5,429 nucleotides of DNA, taken from UBA2256 sp964453055. Its GTDB lineage: Bacteria; Spirochaetota; Spirochaetia; Treponematales; Rectinemataceae. Below are positions 1 through 5,419 of the stretch, piece by piece (position 1 is the first letter of the stretch; each line of letters opens with the position of its first letter). Where the stretch lies: NCBI GenBank assembly GCA_964453055.1, contig CAYVOD010000100.1:1-5429 (forward strand), read 5' to 3'. The position numbers and the translations under genes are program-made. The notes beneath the pieces were generated by a model. The model worked only from the letters and a program-made list of their open reading frames with translations, was not told the origin of the DNA and made no database searches.

Positions 1-81
1 CCCTCAAGGGCCCTTCTGGGCATAAAATTTGTTAATACTAACCGAAGCCCAGGCCCTCGGAAAAGGGGAATGCTCAAAATT

Positions 82-103
82 TGCATCTTTATGCGTTTTT
101 TTT
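82..103 (+). terminator. Possible weak intrinsic terminator of an upstream gene
   Basis: GCAT (83-86) and ATGC (91-94) can pair around a four-base CTTT loop, with one extra U-G wobble pair (82/95). A run of eight T (96-103) follows at once. The T-tract is good, but the stem has only four or five pairs and is weak. It could end a plus-strand gene lying left of the window, which would leave the next operon to start from its own promoter. It may equally be chance in an AT-rich leader. Confidence 0.22.
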
Positions 104-190
104 GGCATCATCTCGCTGAATAAACCAAATCGTCAGGCAAACAGCCGCAATTTTATTCTCCCAACTCACTCATATTCATTCTTTATTATA

Positions 191-219
191 TTCCCAAATT
201 TAAACTTCATACCTATAAT
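191..219 (+). promoter_or_regulatory. Sigma-70-type promoter of the lipoprotein operon
   Basis: A perfect -10 box, TATAAT, lies at 214-219. Seventeen bases upstream is TTCCCA (191-196), which matches four of six positions of the TTGACA -35 consensus. Transcription would be expected to begin near 225-228, giving an untranslated leader of roughly 24 bases before the GTG start at 250. The surrounding 120 bases are distinctly AT-rich compared with the genes, as expected for a promoter region. I see no operator-like inverted repeat around it. This promoter probably drives both the lipoprotein gene and the downstream barrel gene. Confidence 0.6.
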
Positions 220-235
220 GAAATGGAGACTGACC

Positions 236-243
236 AGAAGGAG
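236..243 (+). promoter_or_regulatory. Ribosome binding site that fixes the GTG start at 250
   Basis: The sequence AGAAGGAG ends six bases before the GTG at 250, which is a near-ideal Shine-Dalgarno site and spacing. The alternative in-frame ATG at 223 has no purine-rich site before it. It also lies only four bases after the -10 box, at or before the likely transcription start. The site therefore decides in favour of GTG 250. Confidence 0.8.
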
Positions 244-249
244 TTACTC

Positions 250-2631
250 GTGCAAAACACAAGGCTCCGCCGTTTCATTCTATCGTTCGTTCTTTTTTCG
301 CTTCTCCTGTCATGTCAAACCACCTTGAACCGACCCTCTTGGGCATTAAAGAAGGGAGAGCAGCCCATACCTGCGGGAAGCACATCCGAGGCTCAAAGCT
401 CAACGAACCTTCAGGAACAGGCGGTTGAACCGCAGCCGGTCCCGCCGGAGCCCGAGAGCGTGTCAACACAGCCGGAGAACCAGGAGCCCAAGGCGCTGCA
501 ACCGACGCCCGACCAAGCGACCTCGGGGCAATCGGTCCCCGAAGCCCAGAAATCAGAGCAGCCGACTCAATCGTTCACGGATCAGGAGTCCCCCGATCAA
601 AAGTTACCCGCCGAGGAACCGCAGGCTGTGGAATTACCGGCCCAGGAACCAAAGGCCTCGGAGCTGCCGGCCGAGGAGGTGCCACCTCCGGAATTACCAA
701 CCGAGGAGTTGCCATCCCAGGAATTGACGGTCCAGGAGTTGCCGGATACCGAGGAGCAAAATCTTGAAGCCGCAGAGGAAGAGCAGCTCGTACCCGCCGA
801 CCAGATGCCTGATCAAGAAAATTTGGCGGAAGAAGCGCTTGAATCCCAGCCGCTCGAGCAAGAGAATCCTTTGCCGCAATTGCCCGAGCAACAGATTCCA
901 CCGCAGCTTACCCAGGAACAGGCGTCGATAGACCAGCAATCATTTGAGCAGGCTTCGGCAGAACAGCAAACGCCGCAGCAACCGGCTCCTGCACCAGAAG
1001 AATCCGCGGCATTTGCTGCCGATCAGCCCCAGCCTTCACCGGAGGCGGCAGTCCCGCCGATCGCCCAAGAAGCCGAAGCGGAAGAAACTTCGATCCAGCA
1101 GACGGAGGCGATCGAGGCGGAATCCCATGCGACGGAGGTTTCGCCCTCGGAACTACCCGCAAAGGCCATAGATGATGCCGCACCGGCATATACCTCGGTT
1201 GCAGAGCCTTCCCCCTCTCAAACAGAGACCGCGTCCACTCAGGAACCGGCGGAAACGACCGTGACTGAAACCGCGACGACTGCAGCGCCTGAAATAGCTT
1301 CGGTTGCGTCTGAAGATAAAATCCCCGCTGAAGATACGATGCCTCAACCTGCCGATCTTAAGATGGAAGTGGTGGTAGCGCCAGCCGGAGAGGCTGAAGA
1401 GGAACCTGTATCGTACGAGGAACGAGAAAGCGCGTCGACGCAGCCGAAATCCCTCGACCAATCTTCGCTCACGATGGAAAATGCCGATACCCCGATGACG
1501 CCAACAGAGCAGCCAGCAGCCGCGCAGCAGCAGGAGATCCTGGCATTAGAAGAAACGCCCGAAACCTTTTTAACCGCCGAATCGGAAACAGCAAGAAATG
1601 AAGCCGATACTGCCATGGAGCGGGCAATAAGCCGCGTTTCCTGGGCGGAAAATAACGACATCGACGAATCTAATCCGAATGAATTCGCCAACGCCATGGA
1701 CGCCATGGAAGCGGCCCGGATCGCCTATGCCAACGAACGTTATTCAGCCGTCGTAATCCTGGCGAACGAAGTATCGACGACCTTATCCGAAGATTTAATA
1801 ACGAAAACGACAGCCGAGCCGCCGCGAGCCCAGGATGTCGAAAAACCGAAAGAGACCGTGCTCGAACCAGAGCCAGCGCATGAACCAGAGCCAGCTCCTG
1901 AGCCTGAACCTATCCGGACCGTGACACCTCAGCCAATGAACGCTACCTCGGATCAGGAACAGACTGCCATCGCGCAGATGGCCGCGGCTGCGGAGACTCC
2001 AGTAGCGGAGACCCCGGCTGCGGAACCTCCCTTAGCGGAGAACCCGGCTATGGAAACCCCCATAGCGGAAACCCCGGCTGCCCAGACCGCAGCGGCCGCA
2101 GAGAGTTCAGCCCCTCCGAAGGTAAGCGAGGTCGCTGAAACCGCCGAAGCCTCCACTGACAGCATAAGCGTATCGATTCTATTGAAAGCGGCTGAATCCA
2201 GTCATGAAAAAGCTCTCGCGCGCAACGCGGAACATAATTATCCTGAACTTTTTGCCCAGGGCTGGCGGATGCTGGAGGAAGCAAAAGCGGCCAACGCGTC
2301 TGGCAACTATCAGAAAGCGGCGCAGAAAGCGGGAGCGGCCTACGAAACTCTCTCCGCTATACCCGAATTCGCGATTCTGCCAGCCTACTACGTGGTACGC
2401 AAATTGCCTTCTCCCGGGGATTACCTCTGGAAAATCGCGGGTTATCCCTTCATCTACAATGATCCCGAAGCTTGGCCGCTGCTCTATGACGCCAACAAAG
2501 CTACGTTCAGATTCCCCTCGAAGCCGACGCACCTTTACCCCGGACAGGTATTGGAAATACCGAGCTTACGAGGGGAGAAGCGTCAAGGCGCCTGGGACCC
2601 CGAGAAGACTTACAAGCCTCTGGCCGAATAA
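250..2631 (+). CDS. Long Pro/Glu-rich lipoprotein with two helical modules and a C-terminal LysM-like domain
   Basis: Probable envelope lipoprotein of 793 residues, using the GTG start at 250; an in-frame ATG at 223 would add nine residues but overlaps the promoter. The N-terminus has basic residues (RLRR), a hydrophobic stretch and a lipobox LLLSC, so the lipidated residue should be Cys22. Residues 23-446 form a low-complexity acidic arm rich in Pro, Glu, Gln and Ala, with 10-residue repeats at 121-165; a second repetitive stretch covers about 539-614. Two related amphipathic helical modules lie at about 447-516 and 638-707 and resemble DUF4398-type lipoprotein repeats. Residues 713-771 are a LysM-like domain (YYVVR...GDYLWKIAG...LYDANK...LYPGQVLEIP), a fold known to bind peptidoglycan. 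I infer a tether or spacer between a membrane and the cell wall. Which membrane holds the lipid is not visible. No specific gene name is recognised. Confidence 0.9.
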   Translation: MQNTRLRRFILSFVLFSLLLSCQTTLNRPSWALKKGEQPIPAGSTSEAQSSTNLQEQAVEPQPVPPEPESVSTQPENQEPKALQPTPDQATSGQSVPEAQKSEQPTQSFTDQESPDQKLPAEEPQAVELPAQEPKASELPAEEVPPPELPTEELPSQELTVQELPDTEEQNLEAAEEEQLVPADQMPDQENLAEEALESQPLEQENPLPQLPEQQIPPQLTQEQASIDQQSFEQASAEQQTPQQPAPAPEESAAFAADQPQPSPEAAVPPIAQEAEAEETSIQQTEAIEAESHATEVSPSELPAKAIDDAAPAYTSVAEPSPSQTETASTQEPAETTVTETATTAAPEIASVASEDKIPAEDTMPQPADLKMEVVVAPAGEAEEEPVSYEERESASTQPKSLDQSSLTMENADTPMTPTEQPAAAQQQEILALEETPETFLTAESETARNEADTAMERAISRVSWAENNDIDESNPNEFANAMDAMEAARIAYANERYSAVVILANEVSTTLSEDLITKTTAEPPRAQDVEKPKETVLEPEPAHEPEPAPEPEPIRTVTPQPMNATSDQEQTAIAQMAAAAETPVAETPAAEPPLAENPAMETPIAETPAAQTAAAAESSAPPKVSEVAETAEASTDSISVSILLKAAESSHEKALARNAEHNYPELFAQGWRMLEEAKAANASGNYQKAAQKAGAAYETLSAIPEFAILPAYYVVRKLPSPGDYLWKIAGYPFIYNDPEAWPLLYDANKATFRFPSKPTHLYPGQVLEIPSLRGEKRQGAWDPEKTYKPLAE
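610..744 (+). repeat. Tandem 30-bp repeat encoding a 10-residue Pro/Glu motif
   Basis: About four and a half imperfect 30-bp units start at 610, 640, 670, 700 and 730. They encode AEEPQAVELP, AQEPKASELP, AEEVPPPELP, TEELPSQELT and then VQELP. Each full unit opens with a short E/Q-E pair and ends with ELP or a close variant. The units sit in the flexible arm of the lipoprotein (residues 121-165). Their DNA has diverged at many positions, so the array is old or under little sequence constraint. Confidence 0.75.
1864..1914 (+). repeat. 18-bp repeat encoding EPEPA-type linker
   Basis: Two close copies of an 18-bp unit (1864-1881 and 1882-1899, encoding EPEPAH and EPEPAP) are followed by a partial third (EPEPI). 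They lie at residues 539-555, between the two helical modules of the lipoprotein. Alternating Glu-Pro runs of this kind are typical of stiff, extended periplasmic linkers. Confidence 0.6.
2002..2091 (+). repeat. Three tandem 30-bp units encoding a 10-residue AETPA motif
   Basis: Units at 2002-2031, 2032-2061 and 2062-2091 encode VAETPAAEPP, LAENPAMETP and IAETPAAQTA. They are more alike at the DNA level than the units of the upstream array; for example, each contains AGCGGA followed closely by CCCGGCT. The array sits in the linker between the helical modules. It has the same 30-bp period as the array at 610-744 but a different consensus. Confidence 0.75.
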
Positions 2632-2657
2632 TACGGATCGGCTTAAGGAGTCAGCAG

Positions 2658-3230
2658 ATGAAACGAATTGCGATAGTTTTTATCCTAGTTTTCATAGTCG
2701 TTTTTTCAACTGCCGCCCAGGAGACCGATACCCCTATCTGGAGAGGCACCATTTACCCGAAGTTCGGCGCGGTGTTCTACCCGGGAGCGGTGGGCGTTTC
2801 GATCGGTGTACAGAGCTTCCTCGATTTCGACCGCAAAAAAAATCCTTTTACCAGCTATCTTGGAGCCAGATTCATCGTCAACAACACGAGCGACTTCGCT
2901 TATGTGGATGATGATTTCTACGGAACCCTGAGCCTTGGCCTTCGCTATGCGCCTTTTAAAAAACCTGACACCGGGATTTCTCCCTTGGCTTTCAGGATCG
3001 GCTTCGATATAGGAGGGGGTTACACGAATCACGATCCAAGCCCGGGGAGCCCGATAGGCTATCCTGGCTGGATGTGGGAACCCAACGGCAAGATCGAGTT
3101 TTCTTTCCCGCCCTTGGGCCTTTGTTTAAGCGGAGGTTACCGCTCCATCGTGTCGCCCAAGAACGGATGGAGTTTCAAGAAAAACGGCGGATTCGTGACT
3201 CTTGGCTTTTTCGCCATAGAGAAGCGATAA
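2658..3230 (+). CDS. Small secreted beta-rich protein, probable outer-membrane barrel
   Basis: Predicted 190-residue exported protein of unknown function. The ATG is preceded by AAGGAG (2645-2650) at a seven-base spacing. Residues 1-20 are a clear Sec signal peptide: KR, a run of Ile/Val/Phe/Leu, then STAA before QETD, with likely cleavage near Ala20. No lipobox Cys is present. The mature part alternates polar and hydrophobic or aromatic residues in several short strands, for example about 43-56, 66-74, 87-98, 109-121, 144-163 and 177-188. These are separated by Gly/Pro/Asp-rich turns, and the protein ends in an aromatic-containing strand, as small outer-membrane barrels do. Only 26 bp separate it from the lipoprotein gene, so the two are probably co-transcribed. 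The barrel assignment rests on composition and pattern; a periplasmic beta-sandwich protein is the alternative. Confidence 0.8.
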   Translation: MKRIAIVFILVFIVVFSTAAQETDTPIWRGTIYPKFGAVFYPGAVGVSIGVQSFLDFDRKKNPFTSYLGARFIVNNTSDFAYVDDDFYGTLSLGLRYAPFKKPDTGISPLAFRIGFDIGGGYTNHDPSPGSPIGYPGWMWEPNGKIEFSFPPLGLCLSGGYRSIVSPKNGWSFKKNGGFVTLGFFAIEKR

Positions 3231-3259
3231 TCCCGGAACACGGAGCCTTATCGGGTTAT
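3227..3259. terminator. Possible bidirectional hairpin between convergent operons
   Basis: ATAA-T-CCCG (3227-3235) can pair with CGGGTTAT (3252-3259), with one bulged T and a 16-base loop. Each arm contains the stop codon of one of the converging genes (TAA 3228-3230 on plus, TAA 3258-3256 on minus). The placement suits a shared terminator, but the loop is long, the core is only four G-C pairs and no T-tract follows on either strand. The call is therefore weak. Confidence 0.22.
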
Positions 3260-3801
3260 ACCTTCAGGCTCCCCCTGAAACCCCTGGCGGCGTAGTACGA
3301 GGCGGCCCCATTGTGATAAATGAAAACACGGTCGTAGCGCCTGTCGCCGAAGAGCGCGCCGCCTAAGGCCCGCAGCTTTGGCGGGGTCTTCAGCCAACTC
3401 GAAGTCTTCACATCGAAATCGCCCAACTTTTGCAGGTTAAAATATTCATGCTCGTCAAGAAGCCGTATTCCCATCGACTCTGCCATGCCTATGGCGTCGT
3501 CGCCCGGCGCCGCTTCCTTGCGCGATTCCCTTGCTTCGCGATCGTAGCATAGACTCCTTCGCCCGGACGGGCTTTCGGCCGAGCAGTCGCAGAATACGTA
3601 CTCCCCGCTGGCTTTGTCGCAGCCGATCACGTCGGCCTCGCCGCCGGTTTTTTCCATCGCATCCAGGGATCGGAGCTTATCCGGTTTATCCTTCAGCTTT
3701 TTCTCTATCGCAGACCAGGCGAGCCCCTCGTGCCTTTCAGGATTTTTTCCGAACCTTACCGCTAAAATTTCCAGCAAATCGCCATAATTCGAAGCCGCCA
3801 T
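3256..3801 (-). CDS. DUF4256 family protein
   Basis: This 181-residue protein matches the DUF4256 family over its full length, as I recall the family. It has no signal peptide or membrane segment, so it is cytoplasmic. Conserved blocks seen here are MEKTGGEADVIG (49-60), CDCSAESPSGRRSLCYDRE (71-89), FDVKTSSWLKTP (129-140), LGGALFGDRRYD (146-157) and YHNGAASYYAARGFRG (162-177). Members are scattered across bacteria, and their biochemical function is unknown to me. The many invariant polar and Cys residues suggest an enzyme or binding protein, but no catalytic assignment is justified. The start has the site AAGGA (3811-3807) five bases upstream. It lies 11 bp after the stop of the secreted repeat protein, whose TAG runs directly into this ribosome site, so translation is probably coupled. 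The gene is intact, with no sign of truncation. Confidence 0.93.
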   Translation of the reverse strand: MAASNYGDLLEILAVRFGKNPERHEGLAWSAIEKKLKDKPDKLRSLDAMEKTGGEADVIGCDKASGEYVFCDCSAESPSGRRSLCYDREARESRKEAAPGDDAIGMAESMGIRLLDEHEYFNLQKLGDFDVKTSSWLKTPPKLRALGGALFGDRRYDRVFIYHNGAASYYAARGFRGSLKV

Positions 3802-3812
3802 TCACTTCCTTC

Positions 3813-4937
3813 CTATAATGCGGGCAGCCCGTTTACGGCGCTGAATCCCGCGTCGAAGCTGCCCGAGTTGTGCGACCAGCTCGACGGGTCGGAATCCAGA
3901 ACCTGGTATATTCCCGGCTGGAGCGTGACGTTGGGCGCCACTATCCAGTTGACGTTGGTCGCTCCCCCGGTGCCTGATGTACCCGTCGACTGCCAAGGAC
4001 CGTATGTCCTGCCGTCGGGGCCGCGGAGGCCTATCTGGCCCGGCGCCTTGCCCCGCATATCGTTCCAATGGTAATTGGTGATCCTGGTTATGGTAGCCTG
4101 CTTGGCCAGATAAAAGTAGGTGGACGACGAGGGATTGTTCGCCACCGCCGCCTTGTTCCAGTTGCTGAAGAGCTCCACCCCCAGGCTCTGGGAACTGGGC
4201 GCCGAAGGAGGCTGCTGCGCTTGCGGCTTCGGCGAGGCAGACTGGGTGATACTCCCCTGTCCCGCCGAACCGCCCGAAGGCAAGGAGGATTTTTTCTTTC
4301 CGTTCCACTGCCCCGTAGGTTCGGCATCGTCATAACCCCATTTCCCGGTGAAAGAATCGAAATTTTCGCTGAAGTTGAACACGAAGCGTCCTTTCCCGTT
4401 GCTTTGGTACCACCAGCCGGTCAAGGTCCTCCCCTCCAGCGTCCCCTCCACCCTGCCGTCGGCGTGGGTGTAGGTTCCCGTAACTCTGGAACCATTCAGC
4501 TGCAAAGTCATTTCCTTAAAGTCCGTATCGTAAATGCCGGCCAGGGGCGCAGGCGGAGGAGACGCCTGGATCAGGGCGGGCGCTCCGAGAATGCCGCTTC
4601 CCCCTCCGATCCGCTTGCCGTTCCACACCCTCGCGGGCTCGGCTGAATCGTATCCCCACTTGCCGGTGAAGGAAGAGAAATCCTCGCTGAACACGAAGAC
4701 CAATCGGCCCTTGCCGTTAGCCTGGTACCACCAGCCGCTCAAGGTCCTGCCCGAGAGCGTGGCTTCTATTTTTCCCGAACCGGTCACGTAGCTGCCGGTC
4801 ACGCTCGAGCCGTTCTGCTGGATGGTCATCTCGCCGAAATCGGTTTCATATATTCCCGACGCGCCCTGACCGAACAGCCCCGAGATGACGACTAGAAAAA
4901 GAAGTGCCACCCAACCGATCCGCAACAGCTTACCCAT
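3813..4937 (-). CDS. Secreted protein with two tandem 84-residue beta repeats and a C-terminal YHWN/GPW domain
   Basis: Exported protein of 374 residues and unknown function. A Sec signal peptide occupies about residues 1-24 (MGKLLR, hydrophobic core, then LFGQG). Two tandem repeats follow at 26-109 and 132-215, each with GIY(E/D)TDF, MT(I/L)Q, VTG(S/T)Y, GRTL(S/T)GWWYQ, FSSFTGKWGYD-like and WNGK blocks. By hand alignment 57 of 84 residues are identical. The pattern suggests a small antiparallel beta domain. A Ser/Pro/Gln-rich linker (216-253) leads to a C-terminal domain (254-372) with NYHWND, RTYGPWQSTG and DSDPSSWSHNSG. I recall similar domains ending other bacterial secreted proteins but cannot name a family. 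GGAGG (4947-4943) precedes the ATG by five bases. DUF4256 follows 11 bp downstream. A ligand-binding or surface role is a guess. Confidence 0.88.
   Translation of the reverse strand: MGKLLRIGWVALLFLVVISGLFGQGASGIYETDFGEMTIQQNGSSVTGSYVTGSGKIEATLSGRTLSGWWYQANGKGRLVFVFSEDFSSFTGKWGYDSAEPARVWNGKRIGGGSGILGAPALIQASPPPAPLAGIYDTDFKEMTLQLNGSRVTGTYTHADGRVEGTLEGRTLTGWWYQSNGKGRFVFNFSENFDSFTGKWGYDDAEPTGQWNGKKKSSLPSGGSAGQGSITQSASPKPQAQQPPSAPSSQSLGVELFSNWNKAAVANNPSSSTYFYLAKQATITRITNYHWNDMRGKAPGQIGLRGPDGRTYGPWQSTGTSGTGGATNVNWIVAPNVTLQPGIYQVLDSDPSSWSHNSGSFDAGFSAVNGLPAL
4293..4544 (-). repeat. Second copy of the 252-bp in-frame domain repeat
   Basis: This copy encodes residues 132-215 of the secreted protein. 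It matches the copy at 4611-4862 with a constant offset of 318 bp. The best conserved stretch is 4405-4430, which equals 4723-4748 except for one base in 26. Elsewhere synonymous positions differ, so the duplication is not very recent. Confidence 0.85.
4611..4862 (-). repeat. First copy of the 252-bp in-frame domain repeat
   Basis: This copy encodes residues 26-109 of the secreted protein, directly after the signal peptide. It is joined to the second copy by a 22-residue Gly/Ala/Pro-rich linker. The most invariant residues are the paired Trp of GWWYQ and the FTGKWGYD block, which probably form the domain core. Confidence 0.85.
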
Positions 4938-4967
4938 GTCTACCTCCAGCGATCGTCGACTATGGGA

Positions 4968-4996
4968 ATTGTCGTGCAGGATTTCGTGAAATTCAA
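4968..4996 (-). promoter_or_regulatory. Weak candidate promoter for the secreted protein and DUF4256
   Basis: On the minus strand TTGAAT (4996-4991) and GACAAT (4973-4968) are separated by 17 bases. Each matches four of six consensus positions. Transcription would start about 24 bases before the ATG at 4937, much like the leader of the plus-strand operon. The 110-bp gap after the VOC gene leaves room for a promoter. The boxes are poor, so read-through from upstream is an equal possibility. Confidence 0.3.
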
Positions 4997-5047
4997 GAAA
5001 ACGATACTTTTACACAGCTCTTTCCTTCATGATTCTCCGATTTGATT

Positions 5048-5419
5048 TCAAATCCGCGCCAGGTTTTCCACGAATTGGATTTTCACCCCGTTCGGGTCGG
5101 TGACGTAAAAAAACCTGATGGTCGGATTGGGTTGGAAAGGTCCTTGCATGGCCGTGACGCCGGCGGCTTTCAGCCGCTCCATTTCCTTTTCTATGGAATC
5201 GGTGACGAAGCCGAGAGAAATATCCTTGCCGTATTCCGGCGCGTTGTTCTTCTCGTTCCTGATGAGCTCGACCTGGGTTTCGCCCTCTCCCAAGAAAACG
5301 ATCTCGGTGCCGGGCATGGGCTTCATGCTCCTTACGACCTTAAGCCCAACCATGTTCTCATAAAATCGAAGCGATTCTTCCATGTTTTTTACGTTGATCG
5401 TGACCCAGCAAAATTTCAT
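5048..5419 (-). CDS. VOC-fold (glyoxalase/bleomycin-resistance superfamily) protein
   Basis: Cytoplasmic protein of 123 residues, the usual length for a single VOC protein made of two beta-alpha-beta-beta-beta modules. Module one is about 1-55 (WVTINVKNMEESLRFYENMVGL, ending TQVELIRN). Module two is about 66-118 (ISLGFVTDSIEKEMERLKAAGV, then FFYVTDPNGVKIQFVEN). The DPNGVKIQFVE ending is a superfamily hallmark. Aligned by eye with glyoxalase I, the four metal-ligand positions read Trp5, Glu51, Asp66 and Gln115, so only the first Glu is retained as in that enzyme. True glyoxalase I activity is therefore unlikely. A different metal site, a binding-only role or another VOC reaction is possible, and the substrate cannot be inferred. 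AGGAG lies at the very window edge, ahead of the ATG at 5419. Genes further upstream are not visible. Confidence 0.9.
   Translation of the reverse strand: MKFCWVTINVKNMEESLRFYENMVGLKVVRSMKPMPGTEIVFLGEGETQVELIRNEKNNAPEYGKDISLGFVTDSIEKEMERLKAAGVTAMQGPFQPNPTIRFFYVTDPNGVKIQFVENLARI

Noticed and set aside
1..20. Palindrome AAGGGCCCTT with flanking CCC/GGG at the window start
   Set aside because: The inner 10 bases are a perfect palindrome with no loop, the flanks contain mismatches and no T-tract follows. It is too little to call a terminator or operator at a window edge.
223..249. Nine-residue N-terminal extension of the lipoprotein from ATG 223
   Set aside because: No ribosome site precedes it, it lies at or before the predicted transcription start, and the GTG at 250 has an excellent site.
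29..328. Plus-strand 99-residue open frame in the leader, overlapping the lipoprotein start
   Set aside because: It starts with TTG without a ribosome site, runs through the promoter and overlaps the signal-peptide coding region in another frame. Its product has no recognisable features.
425..1171. Arg-rich plus-strand frames within the lipoprotein gene
   Set aside because: They are shadows of the CCG/GAG/CAG-rich low-complexity codons read one base off. The resulting RRSRR-type proteins are a compositional artefact.
1153..1706. Minus-strand frames of 102 and 120 residues opposite the lipoprotein gene
   Set aside because: They are antisense to a strongly supported gene, have low-complexity Ser/Ala or Arg/Phe composition and lack credible starts.
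610..2091. CRISPR-like or intergenic repeat interpretation of the 30-bp arrays
   Set aside because: The units are contiguous without spacers, stay in the coding frame and diverge as coding repeats do.
2204..2911. Plus-strand 235-residue frame bridging the two operon genes
   Set aside because: It crosses the end of one gene and the start of the next in another frame, and both real genes have clear domains or signal sequences and ribosome sites. Its basic, Arg-rich product looks like a shadow.
4068..4646. Plus-strand 192-residue frame opposite the secreted repeat protein
   Set aside because: It is antisense to the tandem-domain gene. The conserved domain repeats and the signal peptide are on the minus strand.
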